The notes below the pieces were generated by a model. The model was given only the letters and a program-made list of their open reading frames with translations, ran no database searches and was not told the DNA's origin. Shown here one piece after another: positions 1-8,796 of a stretch of 64,000 nt of DNA. Both the position numbers and the translations under genes were made by a program. How positions within the stretch are numbered: the first letter of the stretch is position 1; each line of letters opens with the position of its first letter. This DNA comes from Melghirimyces profundicolus (lineage in GTDB: Bacteria; Bacillota; Bacilli; Thermoactinomycetales; DSM-45169), in contig NZ_QBKR01000019.1 of assembly GCF_003054245.1 (NCBI RefSeq), positions 1-64,000 of the forward strand, in the 5' to 3' direction.

Positions 1-400
1 ACAAGTCTCGCCTGGGTCGCTCGCTCCCCGGTCTCGCTATGCACTCACAGAGCACAAGTCTCGCCTGGGTCGCTCGCTCCCCGGTCTCGCTATGCACTCA
101 CAGAGCACAAGTCTCGCCTGGGTCGCTCGCTCCCCGGTCTCGCTATGCACTCACAGAGCACAAGTCTCGCCTGGGTCGCTCGCTCCCCGGTCTCGCTATG
201 CTGTCCTGCAGAGATGCAGGAACTGTCCGCTCCGAATCATCCTGCTGCGGGCAGGGGCAAAACGCCTTCGGATGCAACACAGAGAAGCTTTTGCCCCTGA
301 ACGCCCTTGCAGGCTGATTCTCCGCCGGGCAGGACAGCAAAGTCTTATTTTGGGTAAACGCTTCCCCTTTTCTCGAAACGAACATAAAATCACAACGCTT
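1..400 (+). repeat. Interspersed palindromic element, copy A (left end outside window)
   Basis: The first 205 bases hold four head-to-tail copies of a 53-bp unit starting at 1, 54, 107 and 160, with no spacers between them. After the fourth copy the sequence continues into the element core (CTGTCCTGCAG...) and ends at 400 with TCACAACGCTT. The core and end match copies at 41230, 47281 and, inverted, 53687. The left terminus lies before base 1, so the number of 53-bp units is at least four. The element ends about 30 bases before the start codon of the next gene. No coding capacity is conserved: the unit is not a multiple of three. Confidence 0.9.
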
Positions 401-430
401 ATAGGGGTTGGCAGGAAAGGGGGGAATGCC

Positions 431-1045
431 GTGAAACGCTTGTTGAAACTGGTTTTTCCCGTCGTCTTTTTGGGGACGGTCCTGTTCGTGATGATCGGAT
501 TCCGTCATTTGGAAACCCTGGACGCACAGGAGTTGCGGGTGATCGAGGAGTTTCGCAAGCGGATGAAACTGGAGGCTCAGGGAGGAGCGCTGGACGAAGG
601 GCGAAAACAGACGGTGGGAGAGTGGCCTCTGTCCGTCAACGCTCATGGTTACTTCGGGCCGGATTATCAGACCCATCCGGCCGGAGACGGGTCGGGTATC
701 TTCACTTGGACATTCCGGGTGAAACAAGCCGGAAATTATCAGATCTTCGTGAATTACGCCTCGGCCCCCGATCGGGCGAGTAACGCCCCTTATACGGTTT
801 ACTACCATGGAGGGCAATCAAAGACGGTGATCGTCAACCAGAAGACCGGCGGCGGTCAATGGGTGTCTTTGGGGACCTTTCCTTTTCAAAAAGGGGATCA
901 GGGGAAGGTGGTCCTGACGAACCGGGCCGATGGGTTTGTCATCGCCGACGCGGTAAAGATCGTCGGAACCCAAAACACTTGGGCGCGCCTGATCCTGGAT
1001 AACCGGAATGCTTTGAAGACGGCTTCCGGTTCCGGCGGCAGATGA
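431..1045 (+). CDS. Membrane-anchored golvesin C-terminal-like domain protein
   Basis: 204-residue protein from a GTG start preceded by a purine-rich site (AGGAAAGGGGGGA, about 412-424). An N-terminal hydrophobic helix (residues about 4-22, LLKLVFPVVFLGTVLFVMIG) should act as an uncleaved signal anchor. Residues about 60-175 form a beta-rich domain with the golvesin / xanthan-lyase carbohydrate-binding pattern: GIFTWTFRVKQAGNYQIFV, then YTVYYHGG and GFVIADAVKI. Such domains are usually attached to secreted enzymes or wall proteins; here there is no catalytic domain, so a binding or structural role at the cell surface is likely. Transcription may cross repeat copy A, which supplies the immediate 5' region. 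A longer reading through the repeat is possible but would not be conserved. Confidence 0.75.
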   Translation: MKRLLKLVFPVVFLGTVLFVMIGFRHLETLDAQELRVIEEFRKRMKLEAQGGALDEGRKQTVGEWPLSVNAHGYFGPDYQTHPAGDGSGIFTWTFRVKQAGNYQIFVNYASAPDRASNAPYTVYYHGGQSKTVIVNQKTGGGQWVSLGTFPFQKGDQGKVVLTNRADGFVIADAVKIVGTQNTWARLILDNRNALKTASGSGGR

Positions 1046-1059
1046 AGAAAGTCCATACC

Positions 1060-1096
1060 AAAACGCCGACCTCCCCGGGAGGCCGGCGTTTTTTCT
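1060..1096. terminator. Bidirectional intrinsic terminator
   Basis: GC-rich stem (AACGCCG...CGGCGTT, with an inner ACCTCCCCGGGAGG) flanked by A and T runs, between convergent genes. It serves the golvesin-domain gene on plus and the fructosamine-kinase gene on minus. Confidence 0.85.
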
Positions 1097-1997
1097 ATCC
1101 CGCGTAACGCATCAGCACTCGGTCCACTTCAGAGCCGTAGGTCTCGCCGAAGAGGTTCAGGTGAACCAGAAGGTAATAGAGCTGGTAAAGCGGCTTTCGG
1201 TCTTCGTATCCGGGAAGCGCCGGACAAATTTCCCGGTAGGCGTCGTAAAAGCGGGTGGGAAATCCGCCGAAAAGTTCGGAGAAGGCGAGATCGACTTCGC
1301 CGTGTCCGTAATAAACCGCGGGATCGATCAGGCAGGGAAGGCCGCCGGGTCCGATCATCCAGTTGCCCCCCCACAGGTCCCCGTGGAGCAGGGCGGGTCG
1401 GATGGACGGGATGTCCAGCCAACGGTCCAGGCGGTCCATCAGACGTGTCAGCATCCGTTCCCGACGGGAAGGGAGCCGGTTTTGTTTCCGGGCGATTTCC
1501 ATTTGGGGCCGAAGTCTTTGTTCCCGGTAAAACTCGGTCCAGCTTCCGTGAGGCGTGTTTCGTTGGGGCAGAAGTCCGATGAAATTGTCCGATTCCCATC
1601 CGAAGGACGAAGAGGACAGGCAGTGGATGGCGGCCAGGCCCTGTCCCAAGGCTTCTGCCGGATCCGGGCCGGAAGAGGCATTTTCCGGCTCCAGCCAGTT
1701 CATCAGGATCCAGCCGACCCCGGTTTGTTCGGGACCCCGGTGGTCGATCACAGTGGGAATGCGGACCGGACCGCCGCCCCGGGCGAGAGCTTCCAGGCCT
1801 TGGCGCTCAGCAGTGAAAAGTCCCGCCGGTGCTTTGTCCCGGTACTTGAAAAAGTACCGGTTTTCCTTTGTTTCCAGGCGGAAGGCCTCCCCGATGTCCC
1901 CGCCGGTGACCGAGCGGGCGTGGAGAATCGGGCCGGGATCCCCTGCTTTTTGTCGAAGGGCTTCTTCCGCGGATTCCTTTAAAGAGGCGGGAAGCAT
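1095..1997 (-). CDS. Fructosamine kinase family protein
   Basis: 300-residue protein of the fructosamine/ketosamine-3-kinase family, which phosphorylates sugar adducts on proteins or amines so that they fall off (deglycation). It has the kinase-like fold: an N-terminal lobe with YFFKYRDKAP (nucleotide-binding Lys) and the catalytic segment LLHGDLWGGNWMI (HGDLWxGN, about residue 205), followed by LIDPAVYYGHGEVDLA, where the Asp binds metal. The start at 1997 was chosen because its ATG overlaps the TGA of the upstream phosphatase gene by one base (TGATG), implying coupled translation. Substrate is not determinable from sequence. B. subtilis has a related pairing of low-molecular-weight phosphatase and kinase-like genes. 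Confidence 0.85.
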   Translation of the reverse strand: MLPASLKESAEEALRQKAGDPGPILHARSVTGGDIGEAFRLETKENRYFFKYRDKAPAGLFTAERQGLEALARGGGPVRIPTVIDHRGPEQTGVGWILMNWLEPENASSGPDPAEALGQGLAAIHCLSSSSFGWESDNFIGLLPQRNTPHGSWTEFYREQRLRPQMEIARKQNRLPSRRERMLTRLMDRLDRWLDIPSIRPALLHGDLWGGNWMIGPGGLPCLIDPAVYYGHGEVDLAFSELFGGFPTRFYDAYREICPALPGYEDRKPLYQLYYLLVHLNLFGETYGSEVDRVLMRYAG

Positions 1998-2464
1998 CAG
2001 AGATCTTCCCGCTCCCGGAGCATGCGGATGATCCCCCGGCAACCGGACTCCACCAGGGAGTAGGTTTCTTCAAAATCCCCGGTGTAATAAGGGTCCGGAA
2101 CTTCCTTGTACCGGGATTCGGGAATGAAATCCACCAGCCGGTGGACGCGGGCTCCCGTTTCTTCGGCCAGCCGGTTGACATCCCGGTAGTTGCTCTCGTC
2201 CATCACGATGATGTAGTCGAATTCCGACAGGTCCTTCTTCTCAATCTGGCGGGCCCGGATGCCCTTGTCGGAGATCCCGCGTTCGGCCAAAAGGGACCGG
2301 GTTCCATGGTGGGGGGGTTCTCCGGCATGCCAACCACCGGTACCGGCGGAATCCACCCGAACCCGGTCATCCAGCCCTTCTTCCCGCAATTGGTGTCGCA
2401 ACACCGCTTCCGCCATCGGGGAACGGCAGATGTTGCCCAAACAGACGAACAGCACGGAAATCAA
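1997..2464 (-). CDS. Low molecular weight protein-tyrosine phosphatase
   Basis: 155-residue cytosolic phosphatase. The P-loop CLGNICRS near the N terminus is the CX5R signature of the low-molecular-weight family, and DPYYTGDFEE near the C terminus carries the general-acid Asp. Family members act on phosphotyrosine (for example YfkJ) or phosphoarginine (YwlE). YwlE has Thr at the position after the first Gly-Asn of the loop; here it is Ile, which favours phosphotyrosine specificity, although this is an inference. A good ribosome site (GGAAAGGAG) precedes the ATG. It is the first gene of a two-gene minus-strand operon with the kinase-family gene. Confidence 0.9.
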   Translation of the reverse strand: MISVLFVCLGNICRSPMAEAVLRHQLREEGLDDRVRVDSAGTGGWHAGEPPHHGTRSLLAERGISDKGIRARQIEKKDLSEFDYIIVMDESNYRDVNRLAEETGARVHRLVDFIPESRYKEVPDPYYTGDFEETYSLVESGCRGIIRMLREREDL

Positions 2465-2594
2465 TGCAAACGCTCCTTTCCTCCGGCGGGTTTTTCATAA
2501 AATGATCTTAACATTAAACCGAACCCGAATGCACGGAGGGATCCCGATCCCTATTCGATGGCAGCACTTTAAAAAAACTTAATAAAATTCAGTC

Positions 2595-2623
2595 TTGCAA
2601 AGCGGGATTGCCCCCTTTATAAT
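2595..2623 (+). promoter_or_regulatory. Sigma-A promoter of the thrR-hom-thrCB-pheA operon
   Basis: TTGCAA at 2595-2600 and TATAAT at 2618-2623 with a 17-bp spacer, about 45 bases before the first start codon. No leader terminator or T-box is visible, so control is likely by a repressor rather than attenuation. Confidence 0.8.
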
Positions 2624-2667
2624 GTCCTTTATAAAAAAACATATGTCTTTATCAGGAGGACGGATGG

Positions 2668-3117
2668 ATGAGCCGAGAGGAAGAAACCTATTTTCTCATC
2701 CGTTCCGATATGCTTCCGGAAGCGATCCTGAAAACGGTGAAGGCCAAGTCCATGATCGCCTCCGGGGAAGCCCGGACCGTGCAGGATGCGGTCGATCGGG
2801 TCGGGATGAGCCGCAGTTCTTTTTATAAGTACAAAGACGGGGTCTATCCCTTCAATGCCCTGATGAAGGAGAAGATCGTCACGGTTACCCTTACCCTGGA
2901 GCACCGGTCGGGGGTGCTCTCCGGGCTGTTGTCCTACCTGGCACAGAAGAAGGGGAACGTGTTGACCATTCACCAGACGATTCCATTGCAGGGGGTGGCC
3001 AGCGTCACCCTGTCCCTGGATACGGGGCAGGTCACGGAAGAGATCACGTCCCTGATCGACGGCCTGAACGAGTTGGATGGAGTGCTCCGGGCGGCTTTGG
3101 TCGCCAGGGGCGAATAA
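2668..3117 (+). CDS. thrR: ACT-domain transcriptional regulator, ThrR/PheB (YszB) family
   Basis: 149-residue protein with an N-terminal helix-turn-helix-like region (ARTVQDAVDRVGMSRSSFYKYKDGV, about 37-60) and a C-terminal ACT domain (IVTVTLTLEHRSGVLSGLLS onward) that typically binds an amino acid. The B. subtilis family member was described as PheB and later as ThrR, a repressor of threonine biosynthesis genes; I infer the same job here because it heads the hom-thrC-thrB operon. RBS AGGAGGA lies seven bases before the ATG. Being first in the operon, it would also regulate itself. Confidence 0.85.
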   Translation: MSREEETYFLIRSDMLPEAILKTVKAKSMIASGEARTVQDAVDRVGMSRSSFYKYKDGVYPFNALMKEKIVTVTLTLEHRSGVLSGLLSYLAQKKGNVLTIHQTIPLQGVASVTLSLDTGQVTEEITSLIDGLNELDGVLRAALVARGE

Positions 3118-3146
3118 AGAGACATCATGACCGAGGGGTGGAGAAA

Positions 3147-4445
3147 ATGGCGGAAGAACCGATCCGGGTGGGATTGATGGGCCTCGGAACCGTTGGGTCC
3201 GGAGTGGTCCGGCTGATCGAAGACCATCAGAACGACCTCTGTCACCAGACCGGTCAGGGAGTTTCCATCGAGAAAATCCTGGTCCGGGACAGGCAGAAGG
3301 AGCGGAAAGTGGCCGTGGATCCCTCACTGTTGACGGAACGGCCCGAAGAGATTCTGAAGAATGACCGCATCGATCTGATCGTGGAAGTGATGGGGGGGAT
3401 CGAACCGACACGGTCGTATCTCCGGGAAGCCTTGGAAAACGGCAAACACGTGGTGACGGCCAACAAGGACCTGATGGCCCTTCACGGAGCGGAGCTCCTC
3501 TCCGTCGCCGCGCGAAAGGGTTGTGACGTATTTTACGAAGCCAGCGTTGCCGGCGGAATTCCCATTCTCCGGGCGTTGGCGGAGGGATTTTCGTCCGACC
3601 GGATCACCAAGATGGTGGGAATCGTCAACGGAACGACGAATTACATCCTGACAGAGATGGCCCGCAAAGGAACCCCCTTTCAAAGCGCCTTGGCCCGGGC
3701 GCAAGAACTGGGATACGCGGAATCGGACCCCACTTCCGACGTGGAAGGGATGGATGCCGCACGTAAAATGGCCATTTTGGCCACTCTCGGGTTTCATATG
3801 GACTTGTCTTTGGATGAAGTGACGGTTCGGGGGATCTCCGGAGTGACACCGGAGGACCTTCGATTTGCAGCACAACTGGGTTATGTGTTGAAGTTGGTGG
3901 GAATCGCCGCGCGGAACGGGGAGAAGGTGGAAGTGGTTGTGGAACCGGCTTTGCTTCCACAGGCTCACCCCCTCGCCGCCGTGGACGGGGTGTACAATGC
4001 CGTCTGCGTTTACGGGGAAGCGGTGGGAGAGACGATGTTTTACGGCCCCGGTGCCGGGGCCATGCCGACCGCCACCGCCGTCGTCTCCGACCTGGTCACC
4101 GTCGTGAAGAACATGCGTTTGGGCGGGAACGGCCGGGCGATCGTGGCTCCCTACCGTGAAAAGCGGGTCAAAGGGGCTGACGAAATTTTCGCCAAATACT
4201 TTCTCCGCCTTCGGGTGGAAGATGAAGCCGGGGTGCTCGCCAAGCTGACGCTGATCTTCGCCGAAGCGGGAGTCAGTCTCGAGAAGGTGCTTCAGGAACC
4301 GGGGTGTAGTGGCGATGAAGCGGAAATCGTCTTGGTCACCCACACAGCCAGCCGGGACCGATTGGATGAAGTGTTGCTCCGGATGGAGGAGCTGCCGGCT
4401 GTGCGCAGGATCATGAGCCATTACCGTGTGGAAGGGGGAGAGTGA
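3147..4445 (+). CDS. hom: Homoserine dehydrogenase
   Basis: 432-residue enzyme that reduces aspartate semialdehyde to homoserine with NAD(P)H, the branch point to threonine and methionine. The N-terminal Rossmann motif [11 protein letters not shown] is intact; the catalytic domain shows [12 protein letters not shown] and the signature [11 protein letters not shown]; the C terminus (about 350-432) is an ACT domain ([20 protein letters not shown]) likely used for threonine feedback. ATG 3147 is preferred; an in-frame GTG at 3138 would add three residues. It ends in TGATG, overlapping thrC by one base. Confidence 0.95.
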   Translation: MAEEPIRVGLMGLGTVGSGVVRLIEDHQNDLCHQTGQGVSIEKILVRDRQKERKVAVDPSLLTERPEEILKNDRIDLIVEVMGGIEPTRSYLREALENGKHVVTANKDLMALHGAELLSVAARKGCDVFYEASVAGGIPILRALAEGFSSDRITKMVGIVNGTTNYILTEMARKGTPFQSALARAQELGYAESDPTSDVEGMDAARKMAILATLGFHMDLSLDEVTVRGISGVTPEDLRFAAQLGYVLKLVGIAARNGEKVEVVVEPALLPQAHPLAAVDGVYNAVCVYGEAVGETMFYGPGAGAMPTATAVVSDLVTVVKNMRLGGNGRAIVAPYREKRVKGADEIFAKYFLRLRVEDEAGVLAKLTLIFAEAGVSLEKVLQEPGCSGDEAEIVLVTHTASRDRLDEVLLRMEELPAVRRIMSHYRVEGGE

Positions 4446-5533
4446 TGAGCCAAGACGGTCTGATTGCCCGCTACCGTTCGTTTTTGCCGGTGACCAAAGA
4501 AACGCCGGCCCTCACCCTTCACGAGGGAAACACCCCGCTCATCCGGGCACACCGTCTCTCCGAAGAGTGGGGAATCGATCTTCGTTTCAAAGCGGAGGGA
4601 TTCAATCCCACCGGTTCTTTCAAGGACCGGGGGATGGTCCTCGCGATCTCGAAGGCGGCGGAAGCCGGAAGCCAGGCGGTCATCTGCGCCTCGACGGGCA
4701 ATACCTCGGCATCCGCTGCAGCCTATGCCGCCCGCATGGGGATGCGCTCGATCGTGGTCATCCCCGACGGCCATGTCGCGCTGGGAAAACTTTCACAGGC
4801 GGTGGTCTATGGAGCGGAGGTGCTGGCCGTACGCGGAAACTTCGATCAGGCACTGGAGATTGTTCGGGACTTGGCGGAAACCCATCCCGTCACCTTGGTC
4901 AATTCCGTCAACCCTTTCCGCATTGAAGGCCAGAAGACGGCAGCCTTTGAAGTGTGCGAACAGTTGGGTGACGCCCCCGACATTCTGGCCATCCCGGTGG
5001 GCAATGCGGGGAACATCACCGCTTACTGGAAGGGATTCAGGGAATTTCAGCAGGCCGGCCGCAGCCGGAAACTTCCGCGGATGTGCGGGTTTGAGGCGGA
5101 AGGAGCGGCGGCGATCGTCCGGGGGAAACGGGTGGAACAACCGGAGACCATCGCCACCGCGATCCGGATCGGAAATCCGGCCAGTTGGAAACCGGCGTTG
5201 GCCGCGGCGGAAGAATCCAAAGGAATGATCGGCAGCGTGAGCGACGAAGAAATCCTGGAGGCTTACCGGGACTTGACCCGGAAAGAGGGCATTTTCGCCG
5301 AGCCCGCTTCCGCCGCCTTGTTGGCGGGAGTGAAACAGCTTCGGCGTGCCGGCAGGATTCCGGATCAGGCTCAAGTGGTCTGCGTCCTGACGGGGAACGG
5401 ACTGAAAGATCCCGCCACCGCCATGGAAGCGGTACCGGTCAAACCCAAGGTGCTTCCCTGCGACCGGGAGGCGGTGTTAGAGGCGATCCGGGAAAGGAAG
5501 GAGGCTCACCATGGATCCGTTTCAACCCTTTGA
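4445..5533 (+). CDS. thrC: Threonine synthase
   Basis: 362-residue PLP enzyme converting O-phosphohomoserine to threonine and phosphate. The PLP Lys lies in [12 protein letters not shown] (about 53-64), with the Gly-rich phosphate loop [11 protein letters not shown] (about 185). Length matches the short Bacillus type. The ATG overlaps the hom stop (TGATG). The 3' end overlaps thrB by 23 bases in another frame, unusually long for this operon and a sign of tight translational coupling. Confidence 0.95.
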   Translation: MSQDGLIARYRSFLPVTKETPALTLHEGNTPLIRAHRLSEEWGIDLRFKAEGFNPTGSFKDRGMVLAISKAAEAGSQAVICASTGNTSASAAAYAARMGMRSIVVIPDGHVALGKLSQAVVYGAEVLAVRGNFDQALEIVRDLAETHPVTLVNSVNPFRIEGQKTAAFEVCEQLGDAPDILAIPVGNAGNITAYWKGFREFQQAGRSRKLPRMCGFEAEGAAAIVRGKRVEQPETIATAIRIGNPASWKPALAAAEESKGMIGSVSDEEILEAYRDLTRKEGIFAEPASAALLAGVKQLRRAGRIPDQAQVVCVLTGNGLKDPATAMEAVPVKPKVLPCDREAVLEAIRERKEAHHGSVSTL

Positions 5534-6467
5534 AGTGAAAGTGCCCGGAAGCACCGCCAACCTGGGGTCCGGTTTCGACTCCATCGGGATGGCGGTCGAC
5601 CGCAACCTAAGGCTGCGGGTTTCCCCGTCGGAACGCCTGTCCGTCACCGTCCGGGGAGAAGATTTGAAGAACATCATGAAGGACGGGGACAATCTCATTC
5701 TGGAAGTGATGAGAGAAACCTGCCTCCTGTCGATGAAATCCCTTCCGCCCCTACATTTGGAAGTGGAAAGCGACATTCCGTTGATGCGGGGACTCGGAAG
5801 CAGCGCGGCTGCCATTGTGGCGGGTCTGGTCGCGGCCAATCACCTTTTGGGCCGTCCTTTCGACCGGCAGACTTTATTTCAACAGGCGGTAAGGAGGGAG
5901 GGGCATCCCGACAATGTCGGTGCCTCCCTGTTCGGGGGTGTGGTGATCTCTTCCTGGGACGGAGAGAAAGCTTACGCCGTCCGGACACCCGTTCCGCCGT
6001 TTTATTTGGTGGCGGCGATCCCCGGGGTTCCCCTGGCCACCGCCCGCGCCCGGGAGGTGCTTCCTGATACCCTGAGTCACCGGGAAGCCGTCCTGGGCAG
6101 CAGCCGCGCCAACCTTTTGACAGCGGCTCTTCTCACCCGGGACTGGGAAGCGTTCCGGGTCGGTTTGATGGACCGATTCCACCAGCCGTTCCGCGCCCCC
6201 TTGGTCCCGGGGCTGAACCGGGTGCTGAATGAGGCCGTGGAACACGGGGCCCTCGGTGCCGCACTGAGCGGTGCGGGCCCCACGGTGGTGGCCTTCGCCT
6301 TGGATCCGGAACCCGTCCGGCAGTTTATGGAGAGGGTGTTCGAAGAAGAGGGAGTGCCGGCGGAAATCATGGTGCTCCGACCGGGCGAAGAAGGGGCTCG
6401 TGTCCGGTTGACAGACAAACATGATCGTAGTACATTGATTGGAAATTTAAAAGGAGCGAGACGATGA
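5511..6467 (+). CDS. thrB: Homoserine kinase
   Basis: 318-residue GHMP-family kinase that makes O-phosphohomoserine from homoserine and ATP, the substrate of thrC. N-terminal [16 protein letters not shown] and the ATP-binding loop [20 protein letters not shown] (about 85-104) are typical; [14 protein letters not shown] near residue 250 is the third GHMP motif. Its start lies inside thrC with AAGGAGG just upstream, and its stop overlaps the pheA start as ATGA. Confidence 0.95.
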   Translation: MDPFQPFEVKVPGSTANLGSGFDSIGMAVDRNLRLRVSPSERLSVTVRGEDLKNIMKDGDNLILEVMRETCLLSMKSLPPLHLEVESDIPLMRGLGSSAAAIVAGLVAANHLLGRPFDRQTLFQQAVRREGHPDNVGASLFGGVVISSWDGEKAYAVRTPVPPFYLVAAIPGVPLATARAREVLPDTLSHREAVLGSSRANLLTAALLTRDWEAFRVGLMDRFHQPFRAPLVPGLNRVLNEAVEHGALGAALSGAGPTVVAFALDPEPVRQFMERVFEEEGVPAEIMVLRPGEEGARVRLTDKHDRSTLIGNLKGARR

Positions 6468-7357
6468 ACGAACCGGCAGCCTATCTCGGACCGCGGGGCA
6501 CCTTCACTCATGAAGCGGCCCAAGCCTTGTTTCCCGAACCCCATTTCCAGAATACACCCTGTGACTCCATCCCGGATGTGCTGACAGCTGTGGACCGGGG
6601 AGAATTCAACTTCGGAGTGGTTCCCGTGGAGAATGCCATCGAAGGGTCCGTCAACCTGACCCTGGATTGGTTGGTGCACCATGTGGACGTCCGGATCACC
6701 GGAGAACTGGTCTATCCCATCACACAAAACCTGATGGTTCATCCGAACCATGCGGGACGGCCGCTCCGCGGGTTCACACGGGTGGTGTCCCACCCTCAGG
6801 CGGTGGCCCAGTGCCGATCCCATTTGAGGAAACATTTGCCTGAAGCGCGGGTCTCTTATGTGGACAGCACCGCTGAAGCGGCACGTCATGTGGCGGCCCA
6901 TCCGGAAGAAGCCTGGGTGGCGATCGGGCCCCGGAGTGCAGGGGCTCTTTACGGGTTGTCCATACTCGAATCCGGCATCCAGGATTACCCCAACAACTTC
7001 ACGCGTTTCATCGCTGTGGGAAACGCCTGGGATCACCCATTGGCGGATCCGGCGGGGATGAAGAGCAGCCTTTTGGTCACCCTTCCCTCCGACTTTCCCG
7101 GAGCGCTGCACCAGGTGCTGGCCTCTTTTGCCCGCCTCGGGGTGAACCTCACCCGGATCGAATCCCGGCCCACGAAGAAAAAGCTGGGAACGTACCACTT
7201 TTTCATCGATGCCGAACAGGGGGCGGAGGAGAGCGCCATCGACAAGGCCGTCGGGGAAGTGGAATCCCGGGGATGTCACGTACGGCGTTTGGGGTCCTAT
7301 CCCTGTTACAGTTTCGACAAAATCAACGGCATGCGCCCGGTTGACAACGGTCTTTAA
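6464..7357 (+). CDS. pheA: Prephenate dehydratase
   Basis: 297-residue enzyme of phenylalanine synthesis, converting prephenate to phenylpyruvate. AYLGPRGTFTHEAA opens the catalytic domain, VPVENAIEGSV and the catalytic-site motif NNFTRFI (about 177-183) follow, and the last 85 residues form an ACT domain (PGALHQVLASFARLGVNLTRIESRP) expected to bind Phe. It is coupled to thrB by a four-base overlap. In B. subtilis pheA sits beside the ThrR-family gene and obg, so this operon seems to merge the threonine genes into that locus. Its 3' end contains the ilvE promoter. Confidence 0.95.
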   Translation: MNEPAAYLGPRGTFTHEAAQALFPEPHFQNTPCDSIPDVLTAVDRGEFNFGVVPVENAIEGSVNLTLDWLVHHVDVRITGELVYPITQNLMVHPNHAGRPLRGFTRVVSHPQAVAQCRSHLRKHLPEARVSYVDSTAEAARHVAAHPEEAWVAIGPRSAGALYGLSILESGIQDYPNNFTRFIAVGNAWDHPLADPAGMKSSLLVTLPSDFPGALHQVLASFARLGVNLTRIESRPTKKKLGTYHFFIDAEQGAEESAIDKAVGEVESRGCHVRRLGSYPCYSFDKINGMRPVDNGL

Positions 7358-7369
7358 AGGACCTATAAT
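7341..7369 (+). promoter_or_regulatory. Consensus sigma-A promoter of ilvE
   Basis: Perfect hexamers TTGACA (7341-7346) and TATAAT (7364-7369) with a 17-bp spacer, overlapping the end of pheA. Predicted start near 7376 gives a leader of about 210 nucleotides containing the riboswitch. Confidence 0.9.
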
Positions 7370-7404
7370 CATCTTTAAATTTAATATTTTGAATGATTGG
7401 TTTG

Positions 7405-7549
7405 ATCAGGAGGATACCTAGGGTTCCGCTTTGCATCGGCAAAGGTCTGGTCCGAGCGGTATCAACGCCGGCCCCGGCGTACACCGTGGGGAAAAAAGCC
7501 CCTGGCGGCAGGTTCTGATTTTGGTTCAGCCTGCGCAGGGGTTTTCGTT
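7405..7549 (+). ncRNA. ykkC-family riboswitch with terminator, candidate ppGpp sensor
   Basis: The leader of ilvE carries the ykkC signature blocks: CTAGGGTTCCG (7418-7428), GGTCTGGTCCGAG (7444-7456) and ACACCGTGGGGAAAAAAGCC (from 7481). An intrinsic terminator follows (7498-7549: CCCCTGGCGGCAGG pairing with CCTGCGCAGGGG, then GTTTTCGTT). The GCCCC at 7498-7502 can pair either in the aptamer with GGGG at 7488-7491 or in the terminator, so ligand binding should relieve termination. ykkC subtypes sense guanidine, ppGpp or PRPP; subtype 2a (ppGpp) is the one known on branched-chain amino acid genes. The ligand is inferred from context only. Confidence 0.85.
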
Positions 7550-7585
7550 ATAGCCAATATTTTTGAATATCCGGGGGTGCGATCC

Positions 7586-8530
7586 ATGGAAGAGCGTTGG
7601 GTGTACATGAATGGGAAATATGTGAAGAAGAGCGAGGCCACAGTCTCCATTTTCGATCACGGATTCCTGTACGGGGACGGAGTGTTTGAAGGGATCCGGG
7701 TCTATGACGGGAACGTTTTCCGTCTCCGGGAGCATCTGGAGAGACTGTATGAGTCCGCCCGATCCATCCTTTTGGAAATTCCTTATTCCATCGAGGAACT
7801 GGAGGAGGCGGTGGTGAAGTCGGTCCGGAAAAACCGGCTGACCAACGCCTACATCCGCCTGGTGGTTTCCCGAGGGGTGGGAGAGCTCTGTTTGGATCCC
7901 ACCAAATGTTCTGATCCCCGGGTCATCATCATCGTGGACCAGGTAAAGTTGTTTCCGCAGGAGATGTACGACAAGGGGCTCGAGATCGTCACGGTTCCCA
8001 CCCGGCGGAACGTTCCGGATGCCCTCAACCCGAAAATCAAATCTCTCAACTATCTGAATAATATTCTGGTCAAAATCGAAGCGAACCGGGCCGGGGTGGG
8101 GGAAGCCCTGATGCTGAACAGCGATGGTTACGTGGCTGAGGGTTCCGGGGACAACGTCTTCATTGTGAAACGGGGCACGCTCTACACGCCCCCGGGATAT
8201 GTCGGTGCCCTCGATGGAATCACCCGCCGTGCGATCATGGACCTGTGTGACCGGCTCGGTTATGAGGTGAAGGAGCAGCCCTTCACCCGCCACGATGTTT
8301 TTGTGGCGGACGAATGTTTCCTCACCGGAACTGCCGCCGAGGTGATCGCTGTGGTCAACGTGGACGGCCGCCCCATCGGTGACGCCAAGCCGGGACCGAT
8401 CACCCGCCGGCTTCTGGAAGAGTTTCGGAAGCTGGTCAAGGTCGACGGAGTTCAGGTTTATCCCGAGAAGGATGAAAAAACCAGGTCGGAATCCTATCCC
8501 AAAAAAGAAGTGGTCAGCCCGGCCGGCTGA
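7586..8530 (+). CDS. ilvE: Branched-chain amino acid aminotransferase
   Basis: 314-residue fold-type IV PLP aminotransferase that interconverts Leu/Ile/Val with their keto acids. FDHGFLYGDGVFEGIRVYDG is the family opening; the PLP Lys is in PKIKSLNYLNNILVKIEA (about residue 150) and the phosphate-binding stretch is VAEGSGDNVF. ATG 7586 is chosen because GGGGGTG ends six bases before it. The leader riboswitch points to branched-chain rather than D-amino acid specificity, although the latter family is similar. A single-gene transcription unit ended by a strong terminator. Confidence 0.9.
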   Translation: MEERWVYMNGKYVKKSEATVSIFDHGFLYGDGVFEGIRVYDGNVFRLREHLERLYESARSILLEIPYSIEELEEAVVKSVRKNRLTNAYIRLVVSRGVGELCLDPTKCSDPRVIIIVDQVKLFPQEMYDKGLEIVTVPTRRNVPDALNPKIKSLNYLNNILVKIEANRAGVGEALMLNSDGYVAEGSGDNVFIVKRGTLYTPPGYVGALDGITRRAIMDLCDRLGYEVKEQPFTRHDVFVADECFLTGTAAEVIAVVNVDGRPIGDAKPGPITRRLLEEFRKLVKVDGVQVYPEKDEKTRSESYPKKEVVSPAG

Positions 8531-8542
8531 CAAGATCACCCC

Positions 8543-8578
8543 AAAGCCCCGCTCCCGTTCACGGGAGCGGGGCTTTTC
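8543..8578 (+). terminator. Intrinsic terminator of ilvE
   Basis: Perfect stem AAAGCCCCGCTCCCG / CGGGAGCGGGGCTTT with a four-base loop, followed by a short T run. Confidence 0.9.
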
Positions 8579-8641
8579 AGTGTCCTCAACGGCGAAAACC
8601 TAATTTTGGAAAATAAAAAGAAATGAAAAAAATGTGAAGCT

Positions 8642-8664
8642 TGGAAAGGAGTTTCACCTTTCCA
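8642..8664 (+). promoter_or_regulatory. Inverted repeat in the ina upstream region
   Basis: TGGAAAGG (8642-8649) and CCTTTCCA (8657-8664) form a perfect 8-bp inverted repeat about 130 bases before the protease start, downstream of an AT-rich tract. It could be an operator or an mRNA leader hairpin; no regulator can be assigned. No convincing sigma-A hexamer pair was found between 8581 and 8796. Confidence 0.35.
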
Positions 8665-8796
8665 GGTAGAATCCTTATCTGGCGATCCAAAAGGGAGAGG
8701 AAAAAGCGGGAACCACCCGGAGCGAAGGGGGGTTTCCCTTTCCGGGTCCCGGATCGCCTCGGACTACATATCTTGGTGGGAAAGGGGTGCCCATGC

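Noticed and set aside
1-212. CRISPR array
   Set aside because: The 53-bp units are contiguous with no unique spacers and no cas genes are nearby.
7370-7560. T-box leader for ilvE
   Set aside because: No T-box sequence (TGGNACCGCG) or specifier loop; the conserved blocks are those of ykkC RNA.
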